A DNA stretch of 28,363 nucleotides from Dinochytrium kinnereticum (GCA_027604005.1 JADGJT010000308.1:1-28363), one strand, 5' to 3'; positions 1 through 11,396 are shown, counted from the first letter of the stretch. The notes: generated by a model from the sequence alone, not told the origin. A program made the numbers and translations.

Positions 1-1535
1 GATCCTAAGACTTGTCATTCTCTTTGGCAGATCCGTGCAATATCTCATTGCCTTCAAAAACTTCCCCACAGTGGCAGCATCTTTCACCTGAGCTCCATCA
101 GTGATATCAAACAAATCCTCCGGCTCGGGAGATCCATCAGCATCCCTCTCAAGTGCAAGCGGTAATTCTGCTGAAAGCTTCGCAACAGGGCTGGAAACCT
201 TCGTCACAGGCGAAGCCTTGGCAGCCGTTTGTAGTGGCAACGCGCTTGTTGTGATGGTAGGACGTACTGGCTGGACTGGAGCCGCCTGAACAGGCGCTGC
301 CAGATTGCTTTGCATCGGAGGCATCGACATTGGAATAAATTGGGGCATCCCGTTAACGGGTGCATAGATGAAGTTCATCATTTCCTGACTCAACGGTTGC
401 CCCATTCCGTTAGAGCCGAGAAGTGGCTGGAACCCATTCATTATCGGATGCGGCACGAGGCCTTGCGGAGTTAGCATGGGCATCGATTGGTATCCATGCT
501 GGAGAAACTGGCCGTTAATCATCGGAATCTGTCCCGCAGCGTTCCCGTTCGGCATTAGCATCATACTAGGTGGAGGCTGCATTGGCCTCACATTAAGATT
601 TGCCGTCGAAGGCGTCGCAGCTGTCTGGTTCTTCTCTCGCTCTTTCGTCCGGCGCCGTGAGAACCATTGTTGAATCTTTTAAGAACAGAAACATTAAGGT
701 GTGAGAAACGGCTTGCAGAAAATTGGACGAGAGGGGTGGAGAGACATACCTGGTTCTGCTCAAGCGACTGCTCCACACCAAGCTTCATCATCTCTTCCTT
801 CGTTGGCTTCTGGTTGATCTGAAACAGGGACTCCATAGCATCGACCTGGGCCTGCAAGAATCGACCCTTGCGCTTGCTCTCAGCTGCAGCAGCCGATGCA
901 GCAGACAGATGGGCTTGCAACTCCTGTGTAGCGGAGGCAGAAGTAGGAGGTTGTCGCTGGATGGTTTGGAACTGCTGAGGCGGCATGGCTTGATTGAAGA
1001 GTTTGAATAAAAAGCGTGTCAGCAACGCGTCAAGAAAATAAACCAAAGTCGCGTAAAGACGCGCGTTGAAGAAATGCACCGATTGGTGGAAATGTAGCAG
1101 CCATTTTGGATGTGTGCGACATGGCAAAATTCTTTTTTCAAAAAAAAAATGCAAATATCCGACAGATTCGGATTCAAACACCAGAAAAAAGGAGCGTCGC
1201 CTAACGCCCCAGAACTCACCTCCTGCTTGGCTCAACATCATCGGGAACGCGTTAGCACCGCCGTTATTGCCAAGTAACGTTGGTGTCTGCTGCAGCTGCT
1301 GGAAGAAGGCCGCGGCCTGACCAGCAAGCTGCTGCTGTTGCTGCTGAGGGACTTGCTGCTGCTGCTCCTGCTGCTGATGCTGATGCGTCTGAAACAGCAT
1401 CATCTGTGCGGGGTCGATGAAGGGAAACTGAAGCTGCTGCTGCAGTGAGTTGCTGTTGATGTTGTTCTGCTGGTGCAGCTGCAGGTGTTGCTGTTGGCTG
1501 GCTGCAGAAGGATCTGCAATGTTTTGAAAGTTCAT
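1..1535 (-). CDS. Atypical homeodomain transcription factor, partial (3' end off the window)
   Basis: Three exons on the minus strand, 1535-1220, 988-750 and 675-1, join in frame to 410 codons and are still open at the left edge. Introns are GTGAGT..AG and GTATGT..AG. Residues 1-105 are Gln-rich with CAG-encoded polyglutamine runs. A homeodomain-like region lies at about 145-202: basic arm (KRKGRF), helix 1 (QVDAMESLFQIN), helix 2 (TKEEMMKLG) and recognition helix IQQWFSRRRTKEREK at 186-200. The W-F pair and following basic residues are typical, but the invariant Asn51 position holds Arg (WFSRRR instead of WFxNRR). The rest is low-complexity, rich in Met, Pro and Gln, with an acidic PEPEDLFD patch near the edge. 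Role by family is nuclear DNA binding and transcription control; targets are unknown. The start is the ATG that opens the Gln-rich exon. Confidence 0.8.
1318..1385. repeat. CTG/CAG trinucleotide-rich tract (polyglutamine coding)
   Basis: Imperfect CTG/TTG repeats on the plus strand encode the glutamine runs of the homeodomain protein on the minus strand. A second, shorter Gln-rich stretch lies at about 1430-1500. Such tracts commonly vary in length between strains. Confidence 0.75.
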
Positions 1536-3072
1536 CCAGCTGCAGGGTGTGGTTGCGAGTGCCTTCTTCCGCGTCGATCGCCGCTGTGTTGTTGTTCGTT
1601 GGTTGCGTTGCTCGCTGGCTAAGTGTGATCGTGACGCGTGTCAGCTATCGAGTGTTCGTGTCACGAATCGATTTTTCAACACTTTTGTCGTTGTCGAGGG
1701 GAATCTGCTGCTCTATCGAGACGCAGGAAGGAAAGGGGTTTTGGAAGCGTGGGATTGGATTGGGGAAATGGCTTCAGCTGTGGCCGTCAGGCTTTGAAAC
1801 GTCTCGAACGTCTTTCAAGCGAGACAACTATCTGAGGGAGGATGGATGATGGGTTCTGCTCTCGGCTTATTGTCCTCTCTCTTCGTTCGTTTGGCCTTCG
1901 CAGGCGAGGACAGTTCTTCCAAGGTAATGGATGGCAATGGAAGTGGCACCAGGATGTCCTGTGCTGATCTTCTATCACGCCTTACCCTTCTCTGTCGTGA
2001 GCCTTTGTTTTCAGCGTGCTTTCTCTCTTCCCCTTGGACGGAGAGCACCAGTTTTCTTTGGTCTTGGATATGCTAACCTTCACTCCCAGCAGGCAGCGTC
2101 AGCAGCAACCAGGATGCGGTTGTGAGATGAGCTGTGTGAGGGAAGGGAGGGCGTTGACAGGCAGCAAGCTCAGCGGGTGACGGACGCTCTAACGTCAACG
2201 ATGACGGCGGCTGTCCTCTGCTGAGCTGTGGAGGGGAGGGAAAGGAAGTTTTCGTTTTTGTCAGAAACCTCCGAAAATCATTATTTTATATTCCAGTTTG
2301 GCCAATCACCGCTTTTTGTCATCAGTGGGTGGAGAACCGTCTGTGCCTGGCGGACAGATGTCATCACAGAGGAGGCATTCTGACCACCGCCTCAGGACGT
2401 GCTGGCCACATCTGACGCTACAACAATGCGATCGATGAAATATGGAGCTGGATCAGCATTTTTCTTTCAAGTAGTGGCAGAGAAGGCAGCTTAACCCTAC
2501 CATTACCCTTTCTTTCAGGTGTTTCACTTATATAGAGTGGGAAAACACATACCTGCGCCATGGTTAAGTGTGATGAAAGCGCAATTTAGTTTCTTGGAAT
2601 GCTTTAATTACATGCAGCCATGGCTCAGGTATGTGTTTTCCTCCTTTAATTGGGTGCTCTTGCAGTTATAAAAATGTTGAGGGGGGTTGCAAGGGTGCAT
2701 AGGTTCTGATAAAGAATGAGCTTTTGAATGTAATATCAGCTTTTGATGAATGGCCTGTAGCCACGCACAACGAAAGGAAAGAAGTTGGTTGTTCCTTCAA
2801 GTATCTTGATACAAAAGAGCGTGTTTTTCGTTTGGTTTGGGAAAAAAAGTTTCCACAGTTTTGCATAGAAGAGAGGCGAAAGTATCGCCAGGTTTCATCA
2901 CTGTCTACAGCAATTATTTTTATCGCATGCTACCGTTGAGTCGGGCGATGGGAGCAAAGACCACTAATTAAGTGTATCAATTTGAATTGACAAAACAATT
3001 TGAGACCAAGAGCGAAAGCCATACACACAAAACACTACTGATATCCAACGGTCTTGCACTGGAGCGATTGTA
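1536..3072. other. Intergenic region, divergent promoters of the homeodomain and SARNP-like genes
   Basis: About 1.5 kb with no gene I can support. The part next to 1535 is probably promoter and 5' leader of the homeodomain gene. The only clear structure is the inverted repeat at 2540-2641, described separately. Several open frames of 60-77 codons occur, including one at 2724-2939, but none shows a known motif or convincing splice structure. Confidence 0.6.
2540..2641. repeat. 24-bp inverted repeat with 54-nt loop
   Basis: The left arm (2540-2563) and right arm (2618-2641) are reverse complements at 23 of 24 positions. The match stops sharply at both ends of both arms. Read outward on its own strand, each arm gives CCATGGCNCAGGTATGTG: a start codon in good context, two codons (Ala-Gln), then a consensus-like splice donor. 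It could be a stem-loop RNA source, a remnant of two divergent first exons, or a small mobile-element footprint. No target-site duplication was found. Confidence 0.7.
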
Positions 3073-4276
3073 ATGACAGAGACATCGTTAACCCCTTCTT
3101 CCGCAAAGAAACTGAGAGTCAACGACCTAAAGACAGGTATTAACGTTCAGCTTATTCGCTTGAATGGCCAAGCCTTCTTCCTTGAAATAAACTCTCATCA
3201 CTTATATTAACTCACATGTGTGGACACTGAATAACCATTTCCTGTTCATTTGATCCGAAATAGAGCTTCAAAAGTTAGGACTCCCTACGTCCGGCAAAAA
3301 GGAGGATCTTCTAGCCCGTCTTCTTCCTCACCTCACCTCACCATTGGACGCGGCTGCACCAGTCGACGACGGCAGCATCCTCGCCACCACCGAAGTCCAT
3401 GACCTCAGTATACCCTCTGTAGAAGTATCAACGGCCCAAACCTATGAGCAGGTTGAACCCATATACGTTCCAGTCGATGGTGTGGATGTTGCGAATGTCA
3501 ACGCAGCCGAACCCGCGACTATTGTCGATGCTCCAGCTGTTAAAACGGCACCTTTAACTATCTCTTCAGAGGAAGAGCATCTGGAAAGGATGAGGCAACG
3601 GGCGTTGAGGTTTGGACTCCCAATGACATCGGTTGTTCAACCCGATCGGAAGAAGGTGCTTCAGTGTTGCATTTTTTTTTAGTTGGATGCAATAGCTGAT
3701 CTTTTAACAAGGCAAATGCGACGGCTACCGCGAATCTGATAAAGCAAAATCATTTAAATGACTCAATGAAGAAGAGTCCCGCTCCAAAGGCTCAGGTAAT
3801 AGATGCTAGTATTGAAGTACTGATTAACTGATTCTCTCCTGGTTTGCTTTTGGGAGTCAGCCAACGCATGAGGAACTTGAGGCGATCAAGAAACGCGCCG
3901 AGAGATTTGGCTCACACAACCCGAAGGCCATGGGTTCGTTATTAAATTCTCTTTTTAATCGAAAAAAAAACAAAAAATACAAACGGATCTAATCCATCCA
4001 CAGCTTTAGTTTTGAGCGTCGAGGAGGAAGAAAAAAAGAGAAAACGAGCTGAGAGGTTTGGCGTAGAGGCTGCGGCGAGTGGGGCGGCAGGTTAGCTATC
4101 ATATTGCCTTTACATCCCTCTCTGTATTTTGTTTGTGTGATTATCTCTTCGGATACTTATCTGATTCTCTTCAACCTAACGAAGGCTTAGTATCCAGCGA
4201 GCCCCTCTCAGAAGAAGAGGAAAGGCGGAGAAAGAGAGCCGCGAGATTCGGGTCTGATGTTGCTCCTATATCATAA
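3073..4276 (+). CDS. SARNP: SAP-domain mRNA-export factor, SARNP/CIP29/Tho1-like
   Basis: Six exons (3073-3136, 3264-3655, 3712-3795, 3861-3933, 4004-4090, 4185-4276) give 263 aa. A SAP DNA/RNA-binding domain sits at about residues 13-46 (core GLPTSGKKEDLLARLL). The C-terminal half carries four spaced copies of an R-A-x-R-F-G motif, at 134-139, 192-197, 219-224 and 251-256. Three of them follow an acidic E-E-E/H stretch and Lys/Arg residues. In SARNP/Tho1 proteins such motifs bind the DEAD-box helicase UAP56/DDX39B/Sub2 and help load mRNA into export complexes, so nuclear function in transcription-coupled mRNP assembly is expected. The segment between the SAP domain and the first motif is Val/Asp/Ala-rich and probably disordered. 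The first intron splits the SAP domain and must be removed to form it. The family call is firm; the partner is inferred. Confidence 0.88.
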
Positions 4277-4459
4277 ATGAAAAAAGCAATCATCAAACTT
4301 TCGCTTCACCAAAAAATGAAGCGGTTGCATCCTTCAGTCAGCAAAAGGCTTTCCTTATAATTCTTGCTGTATAAATTCTATTTTAACTAAAATTCATGAC
4401 TGAACCCATAAACCATTCTGAACAAGTCAATTCCAGAATTTCTCAAAACATTGATAGTC

Positions 4460-5093
4460 ATGTTCGGCTCAGCATCGCCTCAAGTTAATCACTCGGATCA
4501 AGGTTTGCATCGTTTCCTGACAGTTCATGTTGTCGGTCACCTTTTCACTTCATTATGTTTCTATTGTCAGGCTATGGGGGCTTTATTGACGTTTTTGGTA
4601 TAACAAAACAAAGAGGCAAAAGCCATCTTCAAGGTTCACGCGGATGAGGTGTTGAAGGCTGGCAAAGAAGGTGAGATTTTGTTTCCTGATGATGGGATGG
4701 ATGGGGCGGTGCCCACGGAAGTCTTCGTTGGATTGCTTTGCTCCTTACATGCTCATGCCTTCTCTGACGTTCTTATCCTCAGCCATGGTCAAAGAGGTTT
4801 TAGAAGGTAAAAACACTTCTTCGTCGGCTTTTCTCAATGATAAGCGCATCGACTAAAGGATAGCTTTTATTCTCCCGACAACAATTTCATCGCCCATATT
4901 TCCTTGTCATGCTGTCAACCTTCAGACATACGGAAAGGTAAATCTCCCTGAGCAGCGTTGCGGAAATCACAAAGCAGACCAAATCCACTCATTCATGATC
5001 ACGCTTTTCTATGGTATAGCTGTTCGCGACCTAGAAGAGGACGAGTGGATGTTTACAGACGAGCCTTTCAAGTTCACGCCTGAGGAAGGATGA
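4460..5093 (+). CDS. Small helical protein of unknown function, 69 aa, five exons
   Basis: I do not recognise this gene. Exons 4460-4502, 4614-4670, 4783-4806, 4926-4937 and 5020-5093 join to 69 codons plus TGA. Every intron is phase 1 and has GT..AG ends. Exon 4 is only 12 nt, and skipping it would keep the frame. The product has a short N-terminal tail, a charged segment likely to form one amphipathic helix (about residues 15-52; for example FKVHADEVLKAGKEAMVKEV), and an acidic aromatic tail (EDEWMFTDEPFKF). No signal peptide or membrane segment is seen. The consistent phase and the acidic tail in the last exon argue for a real gene. The acceptor of exon 2 is the weakest call, because another AG lies about 43 nt upstream. 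It lies 183 nt after the SARNP-like gene. Confidence 0.6.
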
Positions 5094-5456
5094 CTGGTTT
5101 GGCTCGTGGGTCAAACTCTCCGCCATGCAAGGTAGCCCATCCGCATATATTTCCCATCACATATAACACACGGAAGTGCAGACGATCATGTCAACTCGAA
5201 GCAAAAGATGAATTCTTCTTGATCAGCATAAAACCAATAACAATACCATATTACATTGGCTGTTGCCAGGGAATATAAAAAACAAAGTTTGGCCAGCACA
5301 GGCCAAGCAGAAGCGATGTTCTATCCAGCCGCTTCAAACTAATCTCTTCCCACCACTATCTTTCAGCCGTATCTCCTTCTTATTGAGGGTAGCCTCAACT
5401 GAAAAACAGGATACGAGAATGAAGGTAATCCTCCCCTCAGAGCAGTTTCAAAAAGG
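5094..5456. other. Intergenic region between convergent genes
   Basis: This stretch of 363 nt lies between the stop of the 69-aa gene (plus) and the stop of SmF (minus). It should hold both 3' ends. I see no coding signal, repeat or RNA gene in it. Confidence 0.6.
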
Positions 5457-6038
5457 CTACTCTTCTTCTCCATCTTCTGTTAGCTGCCGAACATAGAGAA
5501 TGTTGTTACATCTGATGAATTAACGACTGGAGTTAAACCGAGCATCACATTTCAAACAATCCATCCACGACGGACAATAATAACAAAAACTTAAAAATTC
5601 CACTTCATTCTCACCTGATAAGTACCTCCCCAAGAGATCCAGTAGAGGCACCATCAATGAACTCTTCAGTATTCGTGAGCTGTTGCTACAGTTAGAAAAG
5701 GCAGAACAACCAGATAGCAAAAGCCAAGCCACAATTCACCTGAATGTTCATGTAGGAGTCAACTGAAAGAAGGTAGCCCTTGTATTCCATTCCCCACTTC
5801 AACTTCACCATCACAGGCTTGCCAGTCAGACCGTTCAGGAAGGGCTTGGGGTTGACGGGGGTGAACTGCGGGGGTTACATGGAATGATGGAATTGAGAAA
5901 TGTTATGAGGAAGCGGTTAGAGGTTTACGGATATTTTTCAGGTACGTGAATTGGTATGGTGGAACATGCATGCACGCATGAGGGCTGGGGGGTGGTCCAT
6001 CGATGGATGAAGGGTCAACTCACTGCTGCTGTGGACAT
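5457..6038 (-). CDS. SNRPF: Small nuclear ribonucleoprotein F (SmF)
   Basis: Four exons on the minus strand, 6038-6024, 5865-5740, 5679-5615 and 5511-5457, give 86 aa, the usual length of SmF. Sm motif 1 is clear ([20 protein letters not shown], then [17 protein letters not shown]), and Sm motif 2 follows ([14 protein letters not shown]). It ends in a short acidic tail. SmF forms the heptameric Sm ring on U1, U2, U4 and U5 snRNAs with SmB, D1, D2, D3, E and G, so it acts in the spliceosome. All introns have GT..AG ends; the first exon encodes only five residues. For exon 3 I chose the acceptor that yields NIQLTNTEE; an AG six nt upstream would insert two glutamines and would be a NAGNAG-like alternative. 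Identification is essentially certain. Confidence 0.96.
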
Positions 6039-6561
6039 TTTCGATGTTGGAAAATTTCAAAGGCTATGATCAAAAGATGAGACCAAATGCATCGAACCTG
6101 ACGTGCATGGCTAAATGCAAAGCCGGCATCCCAGAGGCTCTACATCATGACTGCTAATTCTGCAGATGTGTGATTTCTGTTGTAGGTTTCTGTTGTATTA
6201 TGGTTGAAATAAACACGCGACATAGCTTCGTGCTTGCTTCTTCTTTTTTGCGAAACGCACCAAGGGATAAAGAGCGTAAGGAATAATGACAATGAGTATA
6301 CGCAACTCAAGGCCTATCGGTACCAAGACATAATGCTTATTGAAGGGTGTCCACGTTCACGATGATGGAGGTGCGTCCTATTGAACCCAATTTTTGAAAA
6401 ACAATTCGCCTGTACATCACATTGCACCTGGAGGAACGATCAGGTCTCGACCTCCTGGGTGGAAGAGAGACCATATTCCGTCCTCATCCTTACCTTTCTA
6501 TCCATTCCACAATCCACCGCCACACCACCACCAAAAAAAATAACAAGAATATCATACAGGG
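6039..6561. other. Intergenic region, divergent promoters of SmF and the TMF golgin
   Basis: This 523-nt stretch lies between two divergent start codons. It is A/C-rich just before the golgin ATG, with runs of CCA and a poly-A stretch at 6532-6541. I see no RNA gene or convincing TATA box. A 62-codon open frame at 6381-6569 overlaps the golgin start and has no recognisable motif. Confidence 0.55.
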
Positions 6562-9500
6562 ATGAGTAGTTGGCTCAACTCAATAGCCAGTTCGGTTGTC
6601 AACACCATCTCTGAGGTCGAGTCTCGAATCGACCGTGCTCTGGATATTCAAGCCACAAATGGATCGTCTGAAAAACCGGTAATGGTTGGAGATGGGTTGG
6701 ATGGGTTTGATGTTGGATCTGGAACGGATCTGTCCACCCAGCCGTCGCAGTACACCTCGGCTGTTCAGTCAGTTTCGGGGTCTCTCGCGGTTCTCGGGGG
6801 CAGGACGGGTGAGTTATTTTGTTCCTTTTTTCTTTGAAATGAAGGATACTCGGCTTATGATGCTCGTAGCCATCTCTATTTCTATCTAACACCTCAACAC
6901 TCATGTATTTCTATAAAGACGCAAGTCCCTCAACCGTAACCTCGGGCCTAACCTCCGGCCTATCATCCCTCCGCAACCTCTCCACTTCTCTCACTACTTC
7001 CCTCCAAGCTGCGGCAACTTCCCCCCTATCCGCCACAGAGACCACAACCACCAAAACAACCACCGCGAACCCCGACACCGATTTCTTCTCCTCAATGCTC
7101 GGAAACCTCACAGGTTCCCTCTCACCACCACCTCCCCGAAAGAGCCAATCAGGAGACGGAAAAGGAAACGTTCGAGCGGACATCCTGTCATCTATATTAG
7201 GGTCGACGATGCAGGGTGGGGAGACTAAAGTGGAGGAGAGGTCGAGGAAGTCGCTTTCGGAGAGGCTGAATGGAGTTATGGCTACCGCACCTGTGGGAGG
7301 GAATATGGGTGGGGTTACTGTTGATATAGTGAAGAAGCGAGGTAGCGTTGCACCGGTGTCGCCGATAGAGGAGATAAAAGGGCATGTTGTTCCGTTGCTG
7401 CCCCTGTTGGAAGCTTCAAAGGAATCTATAGTTGTAGTGTCACCACCAGTGGAGTCTGTAAAGAAGGAACCTTTGCAGGCAGAGACTGCAACTTCTATTT
7501 TGGAGCCTCCAAAAACCGATCAGATAGATTCGGAAGGCACTATTCAAGAGCAGAAGAAGGTGGAGGCACAGCCTCCTACCAATGAGGATGAGAAGCCCAA
7601 TGAGGTCGTTCCGTTAGGATCTGCAGGTGTCGAGGTCAAAATAGAGGCTTCCGAAATAAGCACCGCTGCTGCTATAGTTAGGGAAGAAATGGCTTCAGAT
7701 GCCGTCGATATCTCAGCCTGCGAGGATCAAAAGGAAGCTACGGGCGATGAATCTACCCCTACGACTACCAACGTTGCAACACTTTCAGCTGCGTTAGAGA
7801 TATTGATGCCTGAGCCGGTTGAGCAAGCATCCGCTGGTGGCAGCGCCTTACCATATGCCATGTTGGAAGCTGTTGGATTAAGACCAGTCGAGCCGGAGAG
7901 CAATTTCGTAGCACCTATTCTTGATTCAGGTGAGAAAAACCTGGGCAAATTCATACTTTCAATATCTCTTAAATTTCTTTTCCCTTGAATCTTCCTACAA
8001 AATCAGGAGATGCTGACGAAGAACTTGCTGAAAATTCTGAGGAAAGAGAGAAAGAGAAAGGTGAAGTAGAGGAATCACAGCCACCACCGTTACAGCCAAA
8101 TACAGAAGAACTTCCCGTTGAGGCAGAACCCATTTTTCTTGAAAAGGAAATTGAAACTACCGAGCTATCCGTTGCGGGTAAGACTGATCTACCTATCGAC
8201 AGTGAGTTGGCTGTACCTGTCGCGTTAGAACCTAGCGAGGTGAAAGGAGGTCATGTGCCTGAGGCCGAAGGTGCCTCCGAAGCCATCGAGTTGACGACGG
8301 CCCCGGGTAAAGCTAGCGAAGCAACCACCACAGCATCGGAACACCGGCTTCCTCCTTCAATACCCTCAAATACTGCGAGTACCCACCCCGAAAACTCTGC
8401 TGTCGACCTTTCCCATCAAAATAATGAACGCGTGCAGTCGCTAGAATCCGAGCTTAAACATATGACCAAAGTGATTGAAGAACGTGAAAAGCAGCTCATA
8501 TCAGCCATGACTGAAAATGCTTCCCTAAACGAGACGACTAATATACTCCGAAGCCAGTTGGAGCAGTTGGAGTTGGTGAAAGTGGAGGAGAATTTACGGC
8601 TTGAGAGTGTTGTGAAGGAGTTTACGGGTCGGCTCGGGAAGTCCGAGGAAAAGGTTAAGGAGTTAGTTAAGGTTTGTTTTATTTTCTGTTTTTGTTGATG
8701 TTGTAAGAATTGTGCCTGACCGGATGCGCTTCTTTGGGCTGGTTGTTTGGTTAGGAACGTGATGCGTTAAAACAGCAATTGACCTCGACGCAAGGATCTC
8801 TTCAAGGCAATGTTGCTGGCCTGATGAAGCAAATCGCTGAACGTGACGAAAAGATTAAAGGGCTTCTTATGGAAGGTGCGTTATGGTGATCTCCTTCTTT
8901 GAATGCATCCGCCATTTAATTTACAATACTTTCTCATCACATTCTGCCCTCTAAAAAACAATTTCTTGAACAAACCAGGAGAGAAACTCTCGAAAAATGA
9001 ACTGAAAACCTCCACCATTCTGAAAAAACTCCGTCAAAAAGAATCCGAAACCGATCGGGAATTGAAAGAGTTTACGAAGAAGCTTGAAGCTTCTGCATCG
9101 GATATTGCGGATTTAAAGGAAAAGGTTGCTAGGTTGACGGAGGTTGAGAAAAAGCTTAACGGTTAGTTGCTTTGCATTTGTTGGCGATTATATATATATA
9201 TATAATTTGCGTAGAAGAACCGTTAAATGTAGTTATTTATCTTCTTTTTATGGTATTGCTTAGAGTCGCTGCGGGCGGTGAACGAGTTGAATGAGAAGCA
9301 AGCGAAGAGCATTGTTATTTTAGAGAATCAGTTATCTCTTGCTAATCAAGACGTAGCCCAGATGAATGTAAATGAGAGTTCGGGACAACAACGTGAAATG
9401 CTTATCGTTTCTTTCTCTTTCTTTATTATTATTATTGAATAGGCCCTTGTTGAGAGAAGCCGAACGGAGTTGCAAGAGGCGAGAAAGTTGCAGGCGGAGG

Positions 9501-11396
9501 CTGCGACGGTAGCACAGTCAGATGCGTTAGAGCGCGAGGTGGGTTTTGGTGATTTGGCAGTGGCAAGCCCTGACACATCTCTAACACATTTTACTTTTTC
9601 GGTTTCAGCTGAAGATCAACGAGCAGATTCATCGACAGTTAGAAGATCTTCAGAAGAGCTCTGTGAATATTGAAAGCGTTCTTCGTAAAGAGGTTTGAGC
9701 TATCTGATACTTTGAGTTTATCTTTTACGTAGGACTTAGGCTGACCTGTAATTTGCTGATGTAGATTTTTGATCTTCGATCGACACTTACTCGATCAGAG
9801 GACGAGGCAAGTTGGAGAGAGGGTGCGTTTTTTACTTCCGATCAACCCTCGTTTCTTTCCTTTAATAATAATGCAATTCAATATTTCCCTTAACACAGAA
9901 AATCTACGTAAAGAGATCAATGTAAGCTGTCTTACTTTCGCACACGAAGTTCTTACCTAACCTTTGAATAACAGAGCCTTCAACGCAGACTCCAAGAAGC
10001 CGAGCAACGATATGAAGAGCTTGAAGGTGACACGCGAAGTGGCGACCAAACCCTCATCAGGCAAATTGAGCTACTCCAAAATCAACAGTCAATTGCCAGA
10101 AGAGATTGGGAGCAGATTGAATACAAGTAAGTCTAAGATTGCCTTTGGTGAGATGAGGAAAATTGCTGATTGTGTTCTGTTAAAAGCTTGACAAATCGTA
10201 TACACGAGGCTGAGGCTGAACGGGCTTCGGCTGCGGAACGGGAGAGACAACTTAGCCAAAAACTTAGCGATATGGTTTGTAATAACGCTTGTTCTTCAAT
10301 TTTTCGTCTGTTTCGTTCGATTTCTACTTAATCCTATAACAGAGTACCAAGAATATAGCTCTTGAGCTGCAGGTCAGCCAGGAACGCCATGAGACAGCAC
10401 GTTTAAACGCGACACTTCAAGTGGGTTATTATTATTCCCTGATCGAAGTCTAATATAATCGTTATCTACTTAAGTCGGAGCACGCTAAATGCGAGATGCT
10501 CGAGAAGAATTTGGCCGAACTAGCCGCCAAGATTGATGTCCTAAAAGCATCGCATATTCGGGCAATGGATGAGGCTAAGGAGAAGTTTAAGGTGGGCTTT
10601 TGTGATATCATGTATTCCTAACTTTTCTCTTGTCCTTTGTTGCAGGATTCTCTGAAATCCAAGATTGAAGAGGAAAGAAGAGTTTGGGAGGATCGGCAGA
10701 GGGAAAACGAACGGAGCCGACCGCGGCTAGATTCAACCAGACCTTCGGAGGCTCCTAGCGCCACTTCCTCTCGCATGCCGTCCTTTGTAGATTCGCCAAC
10801 ATCTCCCAGAAGCCCCGCCATGGTAGAGGCTCCTTTATTTCCTTCGTCCTGTAGTTTTGCAGAGCGTTCTAATGTTACGAACTCCTCTTTAATAGAACGG
10901 CACAACAAGCCCGCTTGGTCAATCCTTCAGCGGTGCTCCTGCGGTTGTTATTGATAGACTGCATTCGGCAATGAAGCATTATCAGGGACAGGTTGCAACG
11001 CTGCAAGCGCAATTATCTATGACGACTAAGACTCGAGGTGAGTATTTTTGGACAATGCTAGAGTTCGAACCCACTCGCTTTTATATCAGATGAGCTCGCG
11101 GAGGAACTCTTAAAGTCAACAACGGAGGCTCAAGACGGGGTTACCGCTAAAAAGAAATTGGAGGAGATTGAGAAGGAGAAAACCGAGATTAACAATAGGT
11201 AAATGAATGGATATAATCTTTGGGGTGATTCTAATGGTGGATATAAAGATTCCTCATGGCGCTCGAGCTGCTTGGAGAAAAGACCGAGCAGGTTGAAGAA
11301 CTGAAGAACGATATGGAGGATGTGAAAAGGTCTTACCGCATGCAGTTGGACACTTTGCTGAAGGAGATTGAGACGCTGAAGAGCGAGAAGAGATGA
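6562..11396 (+). CDS. TMF1: TMF1/Sgm1-family golgin (Rab6-binding Golgi tether), 18 exons
   Basis: The exons are 6562-6808, 6919-7929, 8007-8671, 8755-8875, 8979-9161, 9264-9367, 9443-9538, 9609-9692, 9765-9822, 9899-9921, 9975-10126, 10187-10274, 10343-10420, 10475-10591, 10646-10822, 10896-11037, 11090-11198 and 11249-11396. They total 1201 codons including the stop (human TMF1 is near 1100 aa). The N terminus has the family signature: tryptophan near the start, then SRIDRALDI. Residues about 85-530 are Ser/Thr/Pro/Glu-rich and disordered. Coiled coil begins near 560. The TMF DNA-binding-type domain starts with GEKLSKNELKTSTILKKLR at 682. The conserved C-terminal domain (about 1085-1200) contains ALELLGEKTEQVEELKNDM; in animals and yeast this end binds Rab6/Ypt6. 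It should tether retrograde vesicles at the Golgi. Retaining the 73-nt intron at 10823-10895 would truncate the protein before this domain. Confidence 0.92.
9190..9205. repeat. TA dinucleotide microsatellite in a golgin intron
   Basis: A short run of alternating T and A lies inside the fifth intron (9162-9263) of the TMF golgin gene. It does not touch the splice sites. Confidence 0.7.

Noticed and set aside
1846..2076. Open frames of 60-100 codons over 1547-2125, some starting with a hydrophobic stretch
   Set aside because: Overlapping frames on both strands in the probable leader of the homeodomain gene; no motif, no splice support.
2724..2939. 71-codon plus-strand frame with protein-like composition (DTKERVFRLVWEKKF)
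   Set aside because: No recognisable family and an overlapping minus-strand frame of similar length; cannot be told from chance.
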